Below, piece after piece: positions 1 through 6,204 of a DNA stretch of 8,006 bases. The stretch's first letter is position 1, and every line of letters begins with the position of its first letter. This DNA is from Nitrospirota bacterium. Lineage in GTDB: Bacteria; Nitrospirota; JAOUDF01. The position numbers and the translations under genes were made by a program. The stretch lies in the NCBI GenBank assembly GCA_029859385.1, contig JAOUDF010000117.1:1-8006 (forward strand), written 5' to 3'. The notes under the pieces were generated by a model, which was not told where the DNA came from, did no database searches, and was given only the letters and a program-made list of their open reading frames with translations.

Positions 1-197
1 GAAACCGTCCCGTGCCGCCCGCCCTGCTCAATGGGCAGGCCCCGGTCCCAGCCGTCGAACACCACGGTAATGTCGGTTTTCTTCTTTCGCTGGTAGAGGC
101 AGAGGCGGGAGAGAAGGGTTTCGCGCTCTTCTTCGATGTCGCGGCTCATGCCGCCGGAGCGGCCAAGGAGGTTGTATCCGTCAATGAGGAGTTTCAT
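1..197 (-). CDS. YacP-like NYN-domain (PIN-fold) nuclease, N-terminal part only
   Basis: This is a partial gene: 65 codons are visible, read leftwards from an ATG at 197-195, and the frame runs off the left edge. The protein begins MKLLIDGYNLLGRSGG, the N-terminal strand of NYN/YacP proteins, in which the Asp of the D-G-Y-N motif (residues 6-9) is part of the metal site. A second strand, VVFDG (residues 45-49), supplies the next acidic residue. Family knowledge: YacP/Rae1-type NYN proteins are cytoplasmic PIN-fold ribonucleases; the Bacillus member cuts mRNA on the ribosome. No strong Shine-Dalgarno sequence precedes the ATG. The arm of a large inverted-repeat element starts only 7 bases upstream, so the element forms the whole 5' leader. 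The gene follows metG on the same strand after a 378-base gap. The exact subfamily cannot be decided without the C-terminus. Confidence 0.75.
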   Translation of the reverse strand, partial: MKLLIDGYNLLGRSGGMSRDIEEERETLLSRLCLYQRKKKTDITVVFDGWDRGLPIEQGGRHGTV

Positions 198-204
198 AAA
201 AAGA

Positions 205-366
205 GTCCGTCATCGGTCGGGGTGCTTTTCGAGCCTTTATGCGCGCCATCCACAGAAGGAAATTCCGACAAAGCAACGTTGGCTCGCATAGGAACAAACG
301 TGAAAACGCATTGTTGTACTAACGCGCACCATAAAGGCTCGAAAAGCACCCCGACCGGTGACGGAC
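205..366. repeat. Large hairpin repeat element, copy 1 (about 42-base arms)
   Basis: The left arm at 205-246 is matched by its reverse complement at 324-366, with only a few mismatches and one length difference near the inner end. The arms enclose about 77 bases with no credible gene. The arm begins GTCCGTC and runs to CCTTTATG. The inner boundary reads GCGCGCCA on the left and AACGCGC on the right. The same plan, reversed and with different arm sequence, is seen in the neighbouring element at 382-554, which suggests a mobile non-autonomous element (MITE- or REP-like family) and not a one-off terminator. No T-run follows either arm, so it is not a classical intrinsic terminator, although the folded RNA may still affect expression of the NYN gene that starts 7 bases away. 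Confidence 0.85.
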
Positions 367-381
367 ATCCATATGAGGTGG

Positions 382-554
382 CTGAAGGTCAGCCGGAAGC
401 GGTTTCCAGACCTTTATCAAGCGCGTTGATATATCTGAGAAAGCGATAGTTTACTGAATCAGGTTTATCGCCTTGTGAGTGAAAGCTTGCGCCTCAATGT
501 TCCCTGAAGGTGGCGCGGATAAAGGTCTGGAAACCGCTTCCGGCTGACCTTCAG
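382..554. repeat. Large hairpin repeat element, copy 2 (37-base perfect arms), inverted relative to copy 1
   Basis: The arms at 382-418 and 518-554 are perfect reverse complements over 37 bases and enclose about 99 bases without a gene. The arm starts CTGAAGGTCAGCC and ends in CCTTTATC. Just inside the arms are AAGCGCGTT on the left and GGTGGCGCGG on the right. Read on the other strand these match the inner boundaries of the element at 205-366 (GCGCGCCA on one side, AACGCGC on the other), so this copy lies in the opposite orientation. It begins 15 bases after copy 1 ends. Its right arm ends 22 bases from the metG stop codon, so the metG transcript would enter this hairpin first; it may protect or end the transcript, but there is no U-tract. 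Confidence 0.88.
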
Positions 555-575
555 TGGCTTCTAGGGGTGAAAAGG

Positions 576-2555
576 CTATTTCACTCGTGAGCCCGGGGCA
601 ACGTCCCGCTCAAATCCCGCCAGCGCGAGGCCGTTTTCGTCGGAGGCCGCCAGCAGCATTCCCTGGGACTCTATGCCCATGAGCTTCGCGGGCTTGAGGT
701 TGGCCACGATTACCACGTTCCGGCCCACCAGGACGTCGGGACCGTAGGCCTTGGCTATTCCCGCCACCACTTGCCGTGTCTCGGTGCCGATGTCGACCTG
801 AAGCTTTACCAGCTTGTCCGATTTTTCCACCTTCTCGGCGGCGATGATCTTGCCGGTCCGCAGTTCCACCTTTGCGAAATCGTCTATGGAGATACGTTCC
901 ATTTCCTGTACCGGTGCGGTTTGTTCCACTTTCTTTACCTCGTTCTTTGTCTCTAGGTTTTTTTCGGTTTTCTCAATGCGAGGGAAGAGTTGCCTTCCCT
1001 TTTCGATGGTGATCTGCTGTTCGGGCGTCGATTTCACCCAGCCCCACTGGAAGGGCTCCCGTCGAACCCGGTCTTCGGTCACCGAGGCGCAGCGTGGGAC
1101 GATATCCTCCAGCGCACCCACTGCCCTGGTGAGCCCCAGCTGGGTCCAGAGCTCAACGGCGGTGGCAGGCATGAAGGCGTAAATCTCGAGACAGACAAGC
1201 CGGACCGCCTCGTAGAGGTTGTACATCACCGGTTCCAGCCGGTCGCTCTTCTCCGACGCCAGTTTCCAGGGCTCGTTGGTCACGATGTACCGGTTGGCGG
1301 CGTCGATCCGCTGCCAGACCGTATCCAGGGCCTTGCTGAAGGTCTGCTGGTTCATATGGGCGGTGACCTCTCCGTGCAGGTTCTCCAGCAGGTCGGCGAA
1401 CTGGCGGTCGTCGGGGGAGAGGGCATCCTTTTCGGGGCGATAGGGAACCCGCGACCCGTAGTATTTCTCGATCATGCTCAGGGTGCGGGAGACCAGATTC
1501 CCCAGGTTGTTGGCCAGGTCGCTGTTGATCCGCCCGATCAGCCCGTTCGTGGAAAAGTCGCCGTCGAGGCCGAAGGGGACCTCCCGGAAGAGGAAGTAGC
1601 GGAAGGCATCCACGCCCACCGCGTCTATCACGTCGTGGGGATTGACCACGTTCCCTTTCGACTTGCTCATCTTTTCGCCCTCGACCGTCCACCAGCCGTG
1701 GGAGAATATCCGCTTCGGCAGCGGCAGCCCGGCGGAGAGGAGAAAGGCCGGCCAGTAGACCGCGTGGAAACGGAGGATATCCTTGCCGATCAAATGCAGG
1801 TCGGCGGGCCATGAGCCTTCAAAGCGGGCCATGTCGTCGGGATACCCCACGGAGGTCAGGTAGTTGGTCAGGGCGTCGAACCATACGTAGATTACATGCT
1901 CGGGGTGCCCCGTCACCGGGATGCCCCACGAGAAGCTCATGCGGCTCACCGAAAGGTCGCGGAGGCCGCCCTTCACGAAGCTGACGATCTCGTTGTAGCG
2001 CGATTCGGGGCGGATGAAGTCGGGGTGCTCTTCGTAATATTTAAGGAGAGCTTCCTGATAGTTGGAGAGGCGGAAGAAGTAGCTCTCTTCCTTGATTTTG
2101 TCGACAGGACGCTTGCAGTCGGGGCAGGCGCCTTCGACCAGCTGCAGCTCGGTGAGAAAGGTTTCGCAGGGGGTGCAGTACCAGTCCTCGTAGGCGCCGA
2201 GGTAGATATCCCCCTTGTCCATCACATGTTTGAAGAGGTGCTGCGCCGCCTTTTTATGGCGATCCTCGGTGGTGCGGATAAAGTCGTTGTTGCTGATGTT
2301 CAGCCGTTTCCAGAGGTCCTGGAATCGCGTCACCACCCGGTCGGCCAGCTGCTGCGGGGTTTCACCGCCGGCGATGGCAGCCTTCTCCACCTTCTGTCCA
2401 TGCTCGTCGCTGCCGGTCAGAAAGAAGACTTCCCGGCCGCACATGCGGTTGTAGCGCGCCATGATATCGGCCGCCACCGTGGTGTAGGCGTGACCGATGT
2501 GCGGTACATCGTTGACGTAGTAAATGGGGGTCGTTACGTAAAATGGCTTGCTCAT
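576..2555 (-). CDS. metG: Methionyl-tRNA synthetase with C-terminal tRNA-binding domain
   Basis: Charges tRNA-Met with methionine using ATP, in the cytoplasm, for initiation and elongation. The 659-residue length fits the long, dimeric bacterial form (E. coli MetG is 677). Class I signatures are intact: HIGH at residues 19-22 and KMSKS at 295-299. The connective-peptide zinc knuckle has four cysteines at 127, 130, 144 and 147 (C-x2-C, C-x2-C). The anticodon-binding alpha-helical region follows (about 340-500). A charged linker (about 515-553) joins it to an EMAP-II/Trbp111-like OB-fold from about 556 to 659, which includes LRTGKI and the GMLLAA segment and mediates dimerisation and tRNA binding. 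The start is fixed by an ATGA overlap with the upstream RicT-like gene (its TGA is 2554-2552), which suggests translational coupling. Nothing looks broken. Confidence 0.98.
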   Translation of the reverse strand: MSKPFYVTTPIYYVNDVPHIGHAYTTVAADIMARYNRMCGREVFFLTGSDEHGQKVEKAAIAGGETPQQLADRVVTRFQDLWKRLNISNNDFIRTTEDRHKKAAQHLFKHVMDKGDIYLGAYEDWYCTPCETFLTELQLVEGACPDCKRPVDKIKEESYFFRLSNYQEALLKYYEEHPDFIRPESRYNEIVSFVKGGLRDLSVSRMSFSWGIPVTGHPEHVIYVWFDALTNYLTSVGYPDDMARFEGSWPADLHLIGKDILRFHAVYWPAFLLSAGLPLPKRIFSHGWWTVEGEKMSKSKGNVVNPHDVIDAVGVDAFRYFLFREVPFGLDGDFSTNGLIGRINSDLANNLGNLVSRTLSMIEKYYGSRVPYRPEKDALSPDDRQFADLLENLHGEVTAHMNQQTFSKALDTVWQRIDAANRYIVTNEPWKLASEKSDRLEPVMYNLYEAVRLVCLEIYAFMPATAVELWTQLGLTRAVGALEDIVPRCASVTEDRVRREPFQWGWVKSTPEQQITIEKGRQLFPRIEKTEKNLETKNEVKKVEQTAPVQEMERISIDDFAKVELRTGKIIAAEKVEKSDKLVKLQVDIGTETRQVVAGIAKAYGPDVLVGRNVVIVANLKPAKLMGIESQGMLLAASDENGLALAGFERDVAPGSRVK

Positions 2556-3427
2556 GCGTTACCTGTCTCCCCCCCGCCTTTCTTTTTCTTCTTTCGCTTC
2601 CACCACCGGCGCTTCGACTTGCCTTCGCCTTCCTCGCGCCCTTCCCGACCGGCGCCTTCCTGTCCCTTCTGCGGGGCCTGCGCCTGGGGCGCAGCCTGGG
2701 GAGTATGACACGGTTGACCGCCCCCATGTCCGCTGCCGTGGCCGCCATGTCCACAACTCCCGCCGCCGTGACCACCACCGCTGCCGCACCCACCGCCCTC
2801 GTACTCAAAGGCGAGGCAGCACATGAGGCGGCCGCAGACACCGGATATCTTCGCGGGGTTCAGCGCCAGTCCCTGCTCCTTGGCCATCTTTATTGAGACC
2901 GGCTCGAACTCGGTAATGAAGGTGGTGCAGCAGAGCTGCTGGCCGCAGGGGCCGTATCCGCCGATAACCCGGGCCTCGTCGCGCACGCCGATCTGGCGCA
3001 TCTCTATGCGGGTGTGGAGGTGGGACGCCATCTCCTTCACCAGGTCGCGGAAATCGACGCGGCCGTCGGCGGTGTAGAGAAAGGTTGTCTTGTTGCCGTC
3101 AAAGGTGATCTCCGTGCCCACCAGCTTCATCGGGATGTCCCGCTCGGCGATCCGCGACTGGCAAATACGCAGGGCCCGCTCTTCCTGGGCCAGGTTGCGT
3201 TCAAGCTGCTTCATGTCATCGTCGGTGGTGCGGCGGACCACCTTTTTGAACGAGCGGCGCGATTGTTCGCCGTCCGCGGGCCGTTTCTCCGTGGCTACCC
3301 GGGCATACCCCAGGCCGTTTTCCGTATCGACGATCACCGTATCGCCCGGAGCCAGGTCCAGGGTATTGGCGTCAAAGTCGTATATCTTGCAGCCGTTTCT
3401 GAATTTTACTCCGACTATTTCAGGCAT
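2552..3427 (-). CDS. ricT: PSP1-domain RicT/YaaT-like regulatory iron-sulphur protein
   Basis: The 291-residue protein has a PSP1-type core (about 1-210). Two cysteine clusters, C161-x4-C166-C167 and C198-x4-C203-C204, match the conserved cysteines of the RicT/YaaT family. In Bacillus, RicT with RicA and RicF forms a complex that carries [4Fe-4S] clusters and promotes RNase Y-dependent mRNA maturation; whether that role holds here is inference, since no RicA or RicF homologue is in the window. After residue 210 comes an unusual tail: a Gly/His-rich stretch with extra cysteines (214, 225, 240), then a Gln/Pro/Glu/Gly linker and a strongly basic end (KSKRRWWKRKKKKKGGG). Position between holB and metG matches the firmicute holB-yaaT order. 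The ATG at 3427 is preceded by TAGGAGA at 3438-3432. The stop overlaps the metG start. Confidence 0.92.
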   Translation of the reverse strand: MPEIVGVKFRNGCKIYDFDANTLDLAPGDTVIVDTENGLGYARVATEKRPADGEQSRRSFKKVVRRTTDDDMKQLERNLAQEERALRICQSRIAERDIPMKLVGTEITFDGNKTTFLYTADGRVDFRDLVKEMASHLHTRIEMRQIGVRDEARVIGGYGPCGQQLCCTTFITEFEPVSIKMAKEQGLALNPAKISGVCGRLMCCLAFEYEGGGCGSGGGHGGGSCGHGGHGSGHGGGQPCHTPQAAPQAQAPQKGQEGAGREGREEGEGKSKRRWWKRKKKKKGGGETGNA

Positions 3428-3431
3428 TTTT

Positions 3432-3438
3432 CTCCTAA
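3432..3438 (-). promoter_or_regulatory. Ribosome binding site of the RicT-like gene
   Basis: On the minus strand TAGGAGA lies 4 bases before the ATG at 3427-3425. It fixes the ricT start, and it is just outside the C/G-rich repeat element, so translation of ricT and metG can restart after the element. Confidence 0.7.
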
Positions 3439-3446
3439 CTATTTAA

Positions 3447-3530
3447 CCCATCCCCACCCCGACCCTCCCCTTGAAAGGGAGGGGCTGATCGTTCCCTCGC
3501 CCTCAGGGAGAGGGCAGGGTGAGGGTGGGA
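3447..3530. repeat. C/G-rich dispersed inverted-repeat element
   Basis: A C-rich left half (3447-3470, CCCATCCCCACCCC and on) pairs with a G-rich right half (about 3507-3530, ending GGGTGAGGGTGGGA), with two smaller hairpins inside: CCCTCCCC/GGGAGGGG around 3463-3484, and CCCTCGCCCTC/GAGGGAGAGGG-like sequence around 3494-3515. When translated it gives the PHPDPPLEREG...PSPSGRGQGEG pattern often seen when this class of dispersed intergenic repeat is read as protein. It fills most of the 116-base gap between the holB stop and the ricT start, and it leaves only the ricT ribosome binding site clear. It may fold in the holB-ricT transcript. Confidence 0.75.
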
Positions 3531-3543
3531 CAATGAGTGCAAT

Positions 3544-4545
3544 CTAGACCGGATTATGTGCCGGTTCACTCATCTTTATGAACAGGGCCTCCAGGGCCAG
3601 TTGTCGGTTGGCGTTGCGCCGCAACCCTTCAAGGGTTTCGTGCACCATCCCGAGACACGCAAGCACATATATGCCGCGGAACCGGTCGCCAAACCGTTCG
3701 ATATCGTACCACAGATCGGTATTGGTGGTAAGGGAATTGTCGCCGGAGGCCTCAAAGACCGCCAGGTCCCTGAGAAAGGAATGAAGCCAGCGGAGCACCG
3801 ACACCACCGACTCCACCGGTTCCTTGGCCAGCACTTCGGCATAGGCCGAGACCGAGGCCGTATTCTCCCAGGGGACCATCCCCAGGATCGAAAGGGCCTC
3901 GCGGCGGTTTTGCTCCTCTTCCCCTCCCACCAGCGAAAGGGCCCGGCCCGGCCTCCCCTCCGACAGCGCGGCCAGAAAGTCCAGCTGCTCGGGATCGGTC
4001 CCTTCCGTCGCCAGCACCTCCTTCACCTCCGGCAGCGACAGCGGCTGAAACGTGACGGCCTGGCAACGGGAAAGGATGGTAGGGAGGAGGGCGGAAGGGC
4101 GCGAGGAGATCAGAATGATGTGCGAGTTCGCCGGCGGCTCTTCCAGCGTTTTCAGAAAGGCGTTGGCCGCCGAATCGTTCATGGTGTCGGCGTAGTCGAT
4201 AATGGCGACCCGGTGCCGCGCCTCGTAGGGCTGCAGGGCCATCACGTCGAGGACCTGCCTGATCTGTTCGATCTTCAGCACCGCCTTTTCCGGGCTTACC
4301 GTAAAGACGTCGGGGTGCACCCCTTCCCGAATCTTTTTGCAGGGGCGGCACTCACCGCAGGCGTCCAGCGGGTCACTCGTGCGGTTCTCGCAGTTGAGAA
4401 GCTGGGCCAGGCTCAGGGCCACGCGCCGCTTGCCCACCCCTTCGGGACCCGAGAAGAGATAGGTGCCCGCCACGCGGTTGTGCTCAAAGGCGCCGAGGAG
4501 AATCTTTTTCGCGCTGTTATGGCCGATGATTTTCTGAAATGACAT
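3544..4545 (-). CDS. holB: DNA polymerase III clamp-loader subunit delta-prime
   Basis: An AAA+ subunit of the clamp loader that helps open the beta sliding clamp and place it on primed DNA. The protein is 333 residues from the ATG at 4545-4543 (MSFQKIIGHN). P-loop: GPEGVGKRR at 33-41; Arg follows the Lys where an active Walker A has Ser/Thr, in line with the weak or absent ATPase of delta-prime subunits. The zinc module has Cys 52, 63, 66 and 69. The sensor region ANAFLKTLEEPPANSHIIL (128-146) is followed by the SRC motif (159-161) that delivers the arginine finger. The frame stays open upstream to 4701, but that extension is encoded by the repeat at 4573-4647 and is not homologous to HolB, so the shorter start is chosen even though no strong Shine-Dalgarno precedes it. 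Its neighbours tmk and ricT support the call. Confidence 0.95.
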   Translation of the reverse strand: MSFQKIIGHNSAKKILLGAFEHNRVAGTYLFSGPEGVGKRRVALSLAQLLNCENRTSDPLDACGECRPCKKIREGVHPDVFTVSPEKAVLKIEQIRQVLDVMALQPYEARHRVAIIDYADTMNDSAANAFLKTLEEPPANSHIILISSRPSALLPTILSRCQAVTFQPLSLPEVKEVLATEGTDPEQLDFLAALSEGRPGRALSLVGGEEEQNRREALSILGMVPWENTASVSAYAEVLAKEPVESVVSVLRWLHSFLRDLAVFEASGDNSLTTNTDLWYDIERFGDRFRGIYVLACLGMVHETLEGLRRNANRQLALEALFIKMSEPAHNPV

Positions 4546-4572
4546 GATTTGTGTTCGTCTTGCAAAAAAGCC

Positions 4573-4647
4573 GTCACACCGGTGAAAACCGGTGTCCAGC
4601 GGTTTGGTATTTTGTGAAAACTGGATTCCGGTTTTCACCGGAATGAC
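4573..4647. repeat. Double-hairpin dispersed repeat between tmk and holB
   Basis: The arms at 4573-4599 and 4621-4647 are 27 bases each and inverted, with 4 differences. Each arm is also a hairpin by itself: CACCGGT-gaaa-ACCGGTG on the left, ATTCCGGT-tttc-ACCGGAAT on the right. The differences between arms keep each inner hairpin paired. In protein translation it gives the VIPVKTGIQ...LDTGFHR pattern typical of a very common intergenic repeat type in proteobacteria. It sits in the 118-base gap between the tmk stop and the holB start, with the 21-base spacer GGTTTGGTATTTTG included between the arms. Confidence 0.88.
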
Positions 4648-4663
4648 GAAAAACCGTGAAAAC

Positions 4664-5329
4664 TTACACCGTAAACGCAAAACCCCGGGCGGCAAGGGCA
4701 TCCATCACCACCGACTGCACCTCGCGGGTAATAGCCTCCGGCGATGGCGATGCATCGATTACCCGAATCCTCTGTGGCTCCCGGCGGGCAAGGGCGAGAT
4801 AGGCCTCCCGGACCCTTTCGTGGAAGTCGATCTTTTCCCGTTCAAAACGGTCGTCCGACGCCCCTGCGGGCACTCCCCGTCGATGCGCCCTCTGTTGTCC
4901 CACGGTTACGTCAACATCCAGCAGCAGCGTAAGGTCGGGGGCGATCCCCTGCGCCGCGTAGCCGATAATCCCCTCGATGGTCTCCATCGGCAGCTTCCGG
5001 CCGCTCCCCTGATAGGCGATAGTCGCGTCGGAGAACCGGTCGCAGAGGATTACGTCGCCGCGACTCAGCGCTGGGATAATAACCTCCGCCACATGCTGCG
5101 CCCTGTCCGCGCCATAGAGCAGAAGCTCCGCCGACGCGCTCAGGTGCACGTTGTCCCGGTGCAGCAGAATCTCCCGAATCCGCGTGCCAATGGCCGTGCC
5201 GCCCGGCTCGCGGGTCGTCGTCACCGCAATGCCCAGGCCGCACAAATGGTCCGCCAGCACGGAGAGCTGGGTCGTCTTTCCGCAGCCGTCGATGCCTTCA
5301 AAGGTAATGAAAAAACCGGGATAGCTCAT
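4664..5329 (-). CDS. tmk: Thymidylate kinase (housekeeping)
   Basis: Phosphorylates dTMP to dTDP with ATP, the required step to dTTP in the cytosol. The 221-residue length is normal for bacterial TMK. Walker A: FEGIDGCGKTT at 10-20. The TMP-site motif REPGGT is at 40-45 and DRFSD at 97-101. The DDRFEREKIDFHERVREAYL segment (159-178) is the expected region just after the LID. The start ATG at 5329-5327 is preceded by GAAGG on the minus strand. It is first in the minus-strand operon, and holB follows after 118 bases that hold a repeat. A second, plus-strand TMK-like gene starts 217 bases away in the divergent direction; the two are clearly different in sequence, and this one has the canonical motifs, so it is taken as the essential copy. 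Confidence 0.97.
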   Translation of the reverse strand: MSYPGFFITFEGIDGCGKTTQLSVLADHLCGLGIAVTTTREPGGTAIGTRIREILLHRDNVHLSASAELLLYGADRAQHVAEVIIPALSRGDVILCDRFSDATIAYQGSGRKLPMETIEGIIGYAAQGIAPDLTLLLDVDVTVGQQRAHRRGVPAGASDDRFEREKIDFHERVREAYLALARREPQRIRVIDASPSPEAITREVQSVVMDALAARGFAFTV

Positions 5330-5367
5330 AAAAACCTTCAGCCTGTCTGCCAGAATTGCTCTTCCGG

Positions 5368-5396
5368 ATACTAGCCAAAATACGGGGGAGATGCAA
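5368..5396 (-). promoter_or_regulatory. Candidate promoter of the tmk operon
   Basis: On the minus strand TTGCAT (5396-5391) and TAGTAT (5373-5368) are separated by 17 bases, about 40 bases upstream of the tmk start. The -10 box has 4 of 6 consensus bases and the -35 box has 3 of 6. The gap is the only long leader in front of the operon, so a promoter is expected here, but these exact boxes are a modest match. Confidence 0.35.
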
Positions 5397-5438
5397 TAGA
5401 AAGGTCGATTTGGTGGAAGGGCGGAAGGGTGATAATAG

Positions 5439-5468
5439 TTGAACTTGAGTAATTACTCGGAGTAATAT
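5439..5468 (+). promoter_or_regulatory. Candidate promoter of the three-gene cassette
   Basis: TTGAAC (5439-5444) and TAATAT (5463-5468), separated by 18 bases, each match 4 of 6 positions of the sigma-70 boxes. They are 79 bases before the start codon of the first cassette gene and are the best pair seen in the divergent gap 5330-5546. The spacer is occupied by the palindromic half-sites described at 5447-5466, as expected for a repressed promoter. Confidence 0.4.
5447..5466. promoter_or_regulatory. Triple half-site palindrome, candidate operator
   Basis: GAGTAATTACTC at 5447-5458 is a perfect 12-base palindrome. It overlaps a second palindrome, ATTACTC-G-GAGTAAT at 5452-5466, giving three copies of the GAGTAAT half-site in alternating orientation within 20 bases. 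The site lies between and over the candidate -35/-10 boxes. This is the layout of a dimer-binding repressor operator. No regulator gene is in the window, so the ligand and protein are unknown. Confidence 0.5.
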
Positions 5469-5477
5469 TTCTGGCGT

Positions 5478-5490
5478 GCTAATTTTTAGC
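5478..5490. repeat. Small inverted repeat in the cassette leader
   Basis: GCTAA-TTT-TTAGC is a perfect 5-base stem with a 3-base loop, located 10 bases after the candidate -10 box, so at or just after the expected transcription start. It may be a further operator half-site pair or a small RNA hairpin. It is short enough to be chance in A+T-rich DNA. Confidence 0.35.
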
Positions 5491-5546
5491 GTAATCTAAG
5501 CGAAATAACAGAACGCTGTCAGGCGAGGTTGATGCAGAGTTGATAT

Positions 5547-6200
5547 ATGAAAGCAAATAGAGGAAGGCTGATTGTCTTTGAAGGTGTGGATGCGGCTGGC
5601 AAGACAACTTTGAGCAATGAGTTATGTGTTTTACTCCGCCACAATTATCAATCTGTCAGACATTGTCAATTCCCCGGGAGGCAGCAGGGGACGCTTGGAG
5701 AGTTGGTATATAGGCTCCACCACTTTCATAGCTCTACGTTTGGGGTGCCCAAAATTGCCCCTTGTTCTCTTCAACTCCTGCATATTGCTGCGCACGTTGA
5801 TGCAATCGAATTAGAAATAAAACCTGCACTCCAGGACGGTGAGTGGGTAGTATTGGACCGGTTCTGGTGGTCTACTTATGTCTATGGGCTCGATGATGGT
5901 GTGAGTGAATCACAACTGCAACTCATGATTGATATTGAAAAAAACGCATGGGGTTCAATACGACCTGACATCGTCTTCCTGGTGGATAGCGCAATTCCTT
6001 TGAGAGATGACGAAGCAAATTCAATTGCATGGCAGAGAAAGCGCCAGACTTACAATAGATTAGCTGTTAGTGAAGAGAATATACAAAAGTGTCTTGTCTT
6101 GGAGACAGGCAAAGGGGACAATGCAAAGCATCGGGCGATGTCGAAAATCCAAGAGGCCATTTGCGCCTTAAGTGAGGGAAGCAAGGGTGAGAAAAAGTAA
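5547..6200 (+). CDS. Thymidylate-kinase-like P-loop nucleotide kinase of the cassette
   Basis: A 217-residue P-loop kinase of the TMK type. Walker A is FEGVDAAGKTT (11-21), with Ala-Ala in place of the usual Gly-x of TMK. WVVLDRFWWSTYVYG (100-114) carries the Asp-Arg motif (104-105) that contacts the phosphate donor and acceptor in the family. PDIVFLVD (140-147) is the next core strand, and a basic segment with R164, K165 and R166 is the likely LID region. It therefore probably phosphorylates a (deoxy)nucleoside monophosphate; given its neighbours, a thymidine analogue such as 5-hydroxymethyl-dUMP is a reasonable inference. The EPGGT motif of true TMK is replaced by QFPGRQQGT (41-49), so substrate specificity may differ. 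The ATG at 5547 has only a weak AGAG upstream; an in-frame ATG at 5532 is closed by a TGA after three codons. The A+T content is higher than in the neighbouring operon. The next gene follows within a few bases. Confidence 0.82.
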   Translation: MKANRGRLIVFEGVDAAGKTTLSNELCVLLRHNYQSVRHCQFPGRQQGTLGELVYRLHHFHSSTFGVPKIAPCSLQLLHIAAHVDAIELEIKPALQDGEWVVLDRFWWSTYVYGLDDGVSESQLQLMIDIEKNAWGSIRPDIVFLVDSAIPLRDDEANSIAWQRKRQTYNRLAVSEENIQKCLVLETGKGDNAKHRAMSKIQEAICALSEGSKGEKK

Positions 6201-6204
6201 GTCA

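Noticed and set aside
12..449. Plus-strand 145-codon frame across the left edge and the hairpin elements
   Set aside because: It is antisense to the NYN-domain gene and then runs through both inverted repeats; no recognisable protein pattern.
205..554. CRISPR array
   Set aside because: The repeats are inverted and long, two different pairs, with no regular short direct repeats or spacers.
990..2708. Long plus-strand frames opposite metG and ricT (990-1814, 1896-2708)
   Set aside because: They are antisense to well-recognised proteins with intact motifs and have Arg/Gly/Val/His-rich compositions typical of GC-rich shadow frames.
3556..4542. 328-codon plus-strand frame opposite holB
   Set aside because: Antisense to an unmistakable HolB; its composition (His, Arg, Gln, Gly) and lack of any domain pattern mark it as a shadow.
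4546..4701. N-terminal extension of HolB by 52 residues
   Set aside because: The frame is open to 4701, but the extra peptide is the translation of the 4573-4647 repeat and reaches into the tmk coding end; HolB homology starts at MSFQKIIGHN.
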